This document shows, one piece after another, positions 58,085 to 64,000 of a stretch of DNA of 64,000 nt. The notes under the pieces were generated by a model. The model made no database searches. It was not told the DNA's origin and worked only from the letters and a program-made list of their open reading frames with translations. This DNA is from Glandiceps talaboti (taxonomy: Eukaryota > Hemichordata > Enteropneusta > Spengelidae), in contig NC_135551.1 of the NCBI RefSeq assembly GCF_964340395.1, forward strand, positions 372,001 to 436,000, given 5' to 3'. The translations under genes were made by a program, and so were the position numbers. How positions within the stretch are numbered: position 1 is the stretch's first letter; the number at the start of each line of letters is the position of its first letter.

Positions 58085-59351
58085 TAATGTCCTGGGTTCA
58101 GTCATTTAATGTCCTGGGTTCAGTCATTTAATTTCCTGGGTTCAATCATTTAATGTCCTTTGTTCAGTCATTTAATGTCCTGGGTCCAGTCATTTAATGT
58201 CCTGGGTTCAGTCATTTAATTTCCTGGGTTCAATCATTTAATGTCCTTTGTTCAGTCATTTAATGTCCTGGGTCCAGTCATTTAATGTCCTGGGTCCAGT
58301 TATTTAATGTCCTGGGTTCAGTCATTTAATGTCCGGGGTTCAGTCATTTAATGTCCTGGGTCCAGTCATTTAATGCCCTGGGTCCAGTCATTTAATGTCC
58401 AGGGTTCAGTATTTCTTTAATGTCCGGGGTTCAGTCATTTAATGTCCTGGGTCCAGTCATTTAATGTCCTGGGTCCAGTCATTTAATGTCCGGGGTTCAG
58501 TCATTTAATGTCCGGGGTTCAGTCATTTAATGTCCGGGGTCCAGTCATTTAATGTCCGGGGTTCAGTCATTTAATGTCCTGGGTCCAGTCATTTAATGTC
58601 CTGGGTCCAGTCATTTAATGTCCGGGGTCCAGTCATTTAATGTCCTGGGTTCAGTCATTTAATGTCCGGGGTTCAGTTATTTAATGTCCTGGGTTCAGTC
58701 ATTTAATGTCCGGGGTTCAGTCATTTAATGTCCTGGGTCCAGTCATTTAATGCCCTGGGTCCAGTCATTTAATGTCCAGGGTTCAGTATTTCTTTAATGT
58801 CCGGGGTTCAGTCATTTAATGTCCGGGGTTCAGTCATTTAATGTCCTGGGTCCAGTCATTTAATGTCCGGGGTTCAGTCATTTAATGTCCGGGGTTCAGT
58901 CATTTAATGTCCTGGGTCCAGTCATTTAATGTCCTGGGTTCAGTCATTTAATGTCCGGGGTTCAGTCATTTAATGTCCAGGGTTCAGTCATTTAATGTCC
59001 GGGGTCCAGTCATTTAATGTCCGGGGTTCAGTCATTTAATGTCCGGGGTTCAGTCATTTAATGTCCTGGGTTCAGTCATTTAATGTCCGGGGTTCAGTCA
59101 TTTAATGTCCGGGGTTCAGTAAGTCATATAATGTCATGGGTTCAGTCATTTAATGTCATGGGTCCAGTCATTTAATGTCCTGGGTCCAGTCATTTAATGT
59201 CCTGGGTTCAGTAAGTCATATAATGTCATGGGTTCAGTCATTTAATGTCCTGGGTTCAGTCATTTGATGTCCTGGGTCCAGTCATTTAATGTCCTGCGGT
59301 CAGTCATTTAATGTCCTGGGTTCAGTCATTTAATGTCCTGGGTTCAGTGAT
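58085..59351 (+). repeat. 22-bp minisatellite, block 2 (~57 units)
   Basis: Same unit; mixtures of CTGGGTTC, CTGGGTCC, CGGGGTTC and CGGGGTCC. A block around GCCCTGGGTCC ... CAGGGTTCAGTATTTCTTT occurs at about 58,375 and again at about 58,752, so ~376 bp was duplicated. Confidence 0.95.
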
Positions 59352-59355
59352 TTAA

Positions 59356-61614
59356 AGGTGATTCAAAATGCTCACATTCACTATTGGTATTTTGCTAGAC
59401 GACATGTTTGTGAAACGCATTCTGGTTTTAAAACTTTTAAAAAGCGTCTGCAAACACCTTAAAATGACCTTTTTTCAGTCAGTTCCCTTCGGATTTACTT
59501 CGAGAGTTTTCGGGTATTTCCGGTCCCACCTAGACCACGGGATCTTATGACGTCATAAGGGGTACTGGTTAGCACGTAGCCTATGACGAGCGTAGTCAAC
59601 AGTTGAATAAAACTCAACAGCGTTGTGAAAAAATACATTGCTGGTTGTTGTAATAGACATCAGTAAACAAAAACTACAGTGTACATGTCTTATTAACCAA
59701 ATTTACCGATATTTACTCACACTTTCTGACTAATTACCAGTGTCTGTGGGTATAAATGCAACAATACTGTGTCCCCATATTATGGCAAAATAAATCAAAA
59801 CGGCTAGACTAGATATACATAAACACTTGTAATGCCGCGTGTTTCACATTCATTGACTTTTATTTATCTGATTTTTTATTATTTGCCGACAAGAAGCATT
59901 ACGATACCGCCGTGACGCGTTGATGGCATTCCGAGGACGGCATATTTTAGCCCATTCGTACTCGCGTCGCCTTTTGAACGGCGCATTTAACAACAAAGTA
60001 AACATATTTCATCTCGAATAAATATACTAGCTATTAGAATACCAATGGGAAACTTCAAGAAGGTGTATCAGGACATGCAGTGCCACAATATATTTGTATT
60101 TGTTGGTCCCATAATACACTAATTGATTCGATTTGCTCCAAGCATACCGGGAAGCACGCTCCGAGTCATTGCATCATGTAAATGGAACTGTGACCGACCT
60201 AATTTTGCTGTCCATATATAAAATGAGAGTGACCTGTAAATGTTTCATAGATTTCGTTGTGGTCTTGTATTGTCACATGTTTGGCTTGTGAGCGCAAGTT
60301 TACATATATTATTTTCGGCCAGGGCTGTCTGGGGCGCAATACTCTAGTCCGAATCTGAGACCCATGTAAAACCTCAGAAACTCGCATTCGGATCGGACTG
60401 AACAGAAGTAGGTCTCATCGACTTGTTGGGGACTCGAATTATTGCTTGTTTTTATCACGGTATACAGGTGATTATTATATATCGGTAGGTGGGTAGTGTT
60501 GTCAAGTTTTGTGCAGTCACTGCGGCCGCGGCGGTATACGTAGGATAGCCTTCCGCCGATCAAAGCTGAAGCAGTGTATGTACGTCTAGTTGCAGGCTTT
60601 CTCTCTTAACCATGTGCTGGGGTCACGACCTTGATTGCCGCATGCCGACGTCAATATTGTCCAATCATATATAATATCATGAACACATTGCGATATTTGA
60701 TTTGTTGGTTTCCTAAACTGTATACTTCGAATACCATGATTCGATACAAAATTGTTCTAATGAATATTAAATAGGCTTGTTGTATGAAGTGATATCGCAA
60801 CAAGGGAAACCATACAAGTTTTCTTCCAGACGAGTTGCTAAAGTCATATAAATAACAACACGAAACTCACGAAATTTCCTTAATTCACTTAATTCTTTAC
60901 AATTTTATTGCTGATAATATGGGTAATCTAATAGCTAGTATATTTTTAAGAGATAAATATGTTTACTTTGTCGCTAAATGGGCCGTTCAAAAGGCGACAT
61001 CAGGGAGTACGAGTATAGTGGGCTAAAAAATATGCTGTCGATGCGTCATGCGGGTCAAAAGTATTGTAATGCTTCTTGTCGGTAAATAATTAAAAAAATC
61101 AGACAAATAAAAGTCACTGAATGTGAAACACACGGCATTACAAGTGTTTATGTATATCTAGTCTAGCCGTTTTGATTTATTTTGCCATAATATGGGGACA
61201 CAGTATTGTTGCATTTATACCCACAGACACTGGTAATTAGTCAGAAAGTGTGAGTAAATATCGGTAAATTTGGTTAATAAGACATGTACACTGTAGTTTT
61301 TGTTTACTGATGTCTATTACAACAACCAGCAATGTATTTTTTCACAACGCTGTTGAGTTTTATTCACCTGTTGACTACGCTCGTCATAGGCTACGTGCTA
61401 ACCAGTACCCCTTATGACGTCATAAAATCCCGTGGTCTAGGTGGGACCGGAAATACCCGAAAACTCTCGAAGTAAATCCGAAGGGAACTGACTGAAAAAA
61501 GGTCATTTTAAGGTGTTTGCAGACGCTTTTTTAAAGTTTTAAAACCAGGAAACATTTCACAAACATGTCATCTAGCAAAATACCAATAGTGAATGTGAGC
61601 ATTTTGAATCACCT
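59356..61614. mobile_element. 2.26 kb palindromic element with ~690-bp inverted arms, TTAA target site
   Basis: Left arm 59356-~60047 begins AGGTGATTCAAAATGCTCAC; the right arm ~60923-61614 is its inverse with few differences. Checkpoints: AGCGTCTGCAAACACCTTAA, CCTAGACCACGGGAT, TAGACATCAGTAAACAAAAA, CTAGCTATTAGA(A/T)TACC. TTAA flanks both sides (59352-59355, 61615-61618) inside a 22-bp unit containing TTTAATG. The ~875-bp centre is unique and has no transposase. A solo arm lies at 28,220-28,681. Confidence 0.9.
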
Positions 61615-62256
61615 TTAAATGTCCTGCGTTCAGTCATTTAATGTCCTGGGGTCAGTCATTTAATGTCCTGCGTTCAGTCATATAATGTCCTGGGTTCAGT
61701 AAGTCATATAATGTCCTGGGTCCAGTCATTTAATGTCCTGGGTCCAGTCATTTAATGTCCTGGGTTCAGTCATTTAATGTCCTGGGTTCAGTCCTTTAAT
61801 GTCCTGGGTTCAGTCATTTAATGTCCTGGGTTCAGTCCTTTAATGTCCTGGGTTCAGTCATTTAATGTCCTGGGTTCAGTCATTTAATGTCCTGGGTTCA
61901 GTCATTTAATGTCCTGGGTTCAGTCATTTAATGTCCGGGGTTCAGTCATTTAATGTCCTGGGTTCAGTCATTTAATGTCCTGGGTTCAGTCATTTAATGT
62001 CCTGGGTTCAGTCATTTGATGTCCTGGGTTCAGTCATTTGATGTCCTGGGTTCAGTCATTTGATGTCCTGGGTTCAGTCATTTGATGTCCTGGGTTCAGT
62101 CATATAATGTCCTGGGTCCAGTCATTTAATGTCCTGGGTTCAGTCATTTAATGTCCTGGGTTCAGTCATTTAATGTCCGGGGTTCAGTCATTTAATGTCC
62201 GGGGTTCAGTAATTCATTTAATGTCCTGGGTTCAGTCATTTAATGTCCTGGGTTCA
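61615..62256 (+). repeat. 22-bp minisatellite, block 3 (~28 units)
   Basis: Same unit, mostly CTGGGTTC, with CTGCGTTC next to the palindrome and four CATTTGATG units at about 62,013-62,080. Ends at about 62,256. Confidence 0.95.
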
Positions 62257-63836
62257 GACATGTTTGAAATGATGTTGAATGTACTCTTTCAGATTTGTCA
62301 TTGTCATTTATTTATGACAACTTTGCATCCTTTTTTTCTGCTGAAAATCTGATGTCTGTTTTCCTTTAAAATGATATAATATGCCTGCCTTCTTCATAAA
62401 CACAATGTTTAAAGTCTGATTTTGATAATTCTGTAAACTTACTCTATCTGTAACATATTTTTTCTTTAAATGATTAATGCTCATGCCATCATTATGATCA
62501 GTTAAAAATCATACTAATCATTGTTAAAAGTGTTACATATCATATCATGGTGTCATTTCAAAGCTATATGTGTATCCTGATAGCTATTGTCATTTCCTAC
62601 ATTGTTACAGGAATACCAGTATCATCTGTTTATCTCCTACCTACCTGAGACCCACTACCAAAATTTCTTTTAAAAAAAAAGTTTTAATAGCAACCAACCA
62701 ACCAATGCAAGCAGTCAACTCACTGAGTTATCAGTGCATGGAGAGTGAGTGGGTAGCCGGGCAAAGAACTTCCAGAAAAAAAAAAAAACATTGCAAGACA
62801 AAAAAACATGATGTCTACAAGATGTGAAGATTCCTCGCAACAATAACTTGGTCTTTGTCTGTGAAGTGTTCAGAAAATCTTCAGCAAAAGTCTCTGGATT
62901 TGATTCGTATTTTTGCAATAATTTGGAGCTACTGTGTTATTTTGGTAGTGGGTCCAAGTTTTGTTTGTGTGCTATCAATCTATCTTCTTATCTTTTCAAC
63001 CTTGTATTGCTTCATTCATTCTGTCTGCAGTGTGGTATGTTGTTTACAGCTTCATCTACATACCACATCTATGCACCCACATTAAGGTCATGTTAAAGGT
63101 CAAAGTTCATCATGTTGACCCACTACCATAGTAGCACAGTCTTTCACTATTAAATGCAAGCCTTCTGTGCAATTTATGAGAACGATGTTTTGTAAGTTAT
63201 AATGTGTGTATTCCTTGATCTCCCATCTGAGTTGTAAGTCATCTTGAGTGTGATATTTGAAAATATTCTAGAATGTGAAATAGAAAATGAGAAGTGAAGT
63301 ATGCTATGAAATATAATCATGTAAATATAAACACTGATGTGTCAAAAATGATAATTCCAGTTATCAGACAGACAAAAGATTGTACACTTTGGCCACTAGA
63401 AGTGCTGTTCAAACACAGCTATTGGACCAAAAGTGTTGACCATGATAGTTGAGTACTATAGGCTCCTGTGAAAGAATCATTATTTCCTGGCATTTCATGT
63501 CAAAAGTAGGTTGCATTCTCAACCAGACAATTCTACAAACTTTTAATATAGTAATATTCTTTGATACACAACTCAACTTAGTTACTTTATTCATGTCTAC
63601 CATTCAGCAAAGAATTCAGTTACCAAAACATAGACATAAACACAAGTAACTTGGTTGTGTATCAAAGAACTTTACTATATTATTGAAGTTCCAACCATAT
63701 GAACCTGTTTACTGAGATTCTACAAACTTTGTTTGAAATGACATAATTGAGTTGTTTTAGCCACATTTTGTTGACTTCTTCACGTACCCTACTCTTTCTT
63801 CAAATGTGGGACGCTTTCTTGTGATACTTCTTTTGA
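62257..63836. other. Non-repetitive stretch, nothing recognised
   Basis: I looked here for the next intersectin exon (phase-1 start, DH-type sequence) and found none. ORFs at 62570, 62824, 62855 and 63449 have no family motif. A near-repeat TTTGATACACAACTCAACTT / ACTTGGTTGTGTATCAAAGA (about 63,560 and 63,650) forms an inverted pair. Confidence 0.45.
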
Positions 63837-64000
63837 AAATGACTGCCGGGTGGGTAATTGGAGTGTGGCAATATACCAAAATGACTGCCGGGTGGGTAAT
63901 TGGAGTGTGGCAATATACCAAAATGACTGCAGGGTGGGTAATTGGAGTGTGGCAATATACCAAAATGACTGCAGGGTGGGTAATTGGAGTGTGGCAGTAT
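63837..64000 (+). repeat. 42-bp tandem repeat, four copies, cut by the window end
   Basis: Unit AATGACTGCCGGGTGGGTAA, TTGGAGTGTGGCAATATACCAA; the last two copies have CTGCAGG. It continues beyond 64,000. Confidence 0.95.

Noticed and set aside
62257-63836. Downstream intersectin exons (DH/PH/C2) or a terminal exon
   Set aside because: No ORF here shows DH, PH or C2 motifs and no acceptor gives a convincing phase-1 exon.

Overview
This 64 kb window is animal (metazoan) genomic DNA: A+T-rich, intron-dominated and full of transposon remnants and tandem arrays. One host gene is recognisable. Seven exons on the + strand splice in a single consistent reading frame and encode the C-terminal SH3 cluster of intersectin (ITSN), an endocytic scaffold. 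Exon 1 is the end of SH3-B, exon 2 the B-C linker, exon 3 all of SH3-C, exons 4+5 SH3-D, exon 6 a short linker and exon 7 SH3-E. Together they make about 1,006 nt of coding sequence spread over 51.7 kb. The gene runs off the left edge. I found no DH, PH or C2 exons after 51,720. The repeat families (pearl/HINE-like elements, DIRS/Ngaro, Penelope, piggyBac, tRNA-derived SINE) fit a marine invertebrate bilaterian such as a mollusc, brachiopod, hemichordate or amphioxus; I cannot name the species.

Layout. 1-1.9 kb: exons 1 and 2 with a family-A repeat between them. 1.9-20.4 kb: a 21.6 kb intron with family A, B and C repeats, hAT-like elements, LINE pieces, a TTAA-flanked piggyBac-type non-autonomous element, a broken piggyBac transposase and a SINE. 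20.4-23.5 kb: a 54-bp minisatellite, interrupted by two DNA transposons, that runs directly into the exon 3 splice acceptor and resembles it. 23.8-41.1 kb: a 17.4 kb intron with a 3.3 kb 34-bp satellite, family A and C elements, a LINE, a Penelope fragment and a degenerate tyrosine-recombinase retrotransposon on the minus strand. 41.1-51.7 kb: exons 4-7, with a DIRS-like element in the exon 4-5 intron. 51.97-56.65 kb: a 4.7 kb 31-bp satellite. 57.1-62.3 kb: a 22-bp minisatellite split by a family-B element and by a 2.26 kb TTAA-flanked palindromic element. 62.3-64 kb: unassigned sequence and the start of a 42-bp tandem repeat.

The most interesting observations are: (i) a minisatellite that looks like serial amplification of a 3' splice site, giving nearly thirty candidate decoy acceptors upstream of exon 3, each followed by an in-frame stop; (ii) three sequence-unrelated repeat families (A, B, C) that share one terminal architecture (5' hairpin, interior simple or tandem repeats, a lone inverted arm, then a short 3' hairpin), as in Helentron-associated (HINE/pearl) elements; (iii) several transposons inserted into tandem arrays, so that the empty site can be read from neighbouring units; and (iv) clear higher-order duplication inside the 31-bp and 34-bp satellites.
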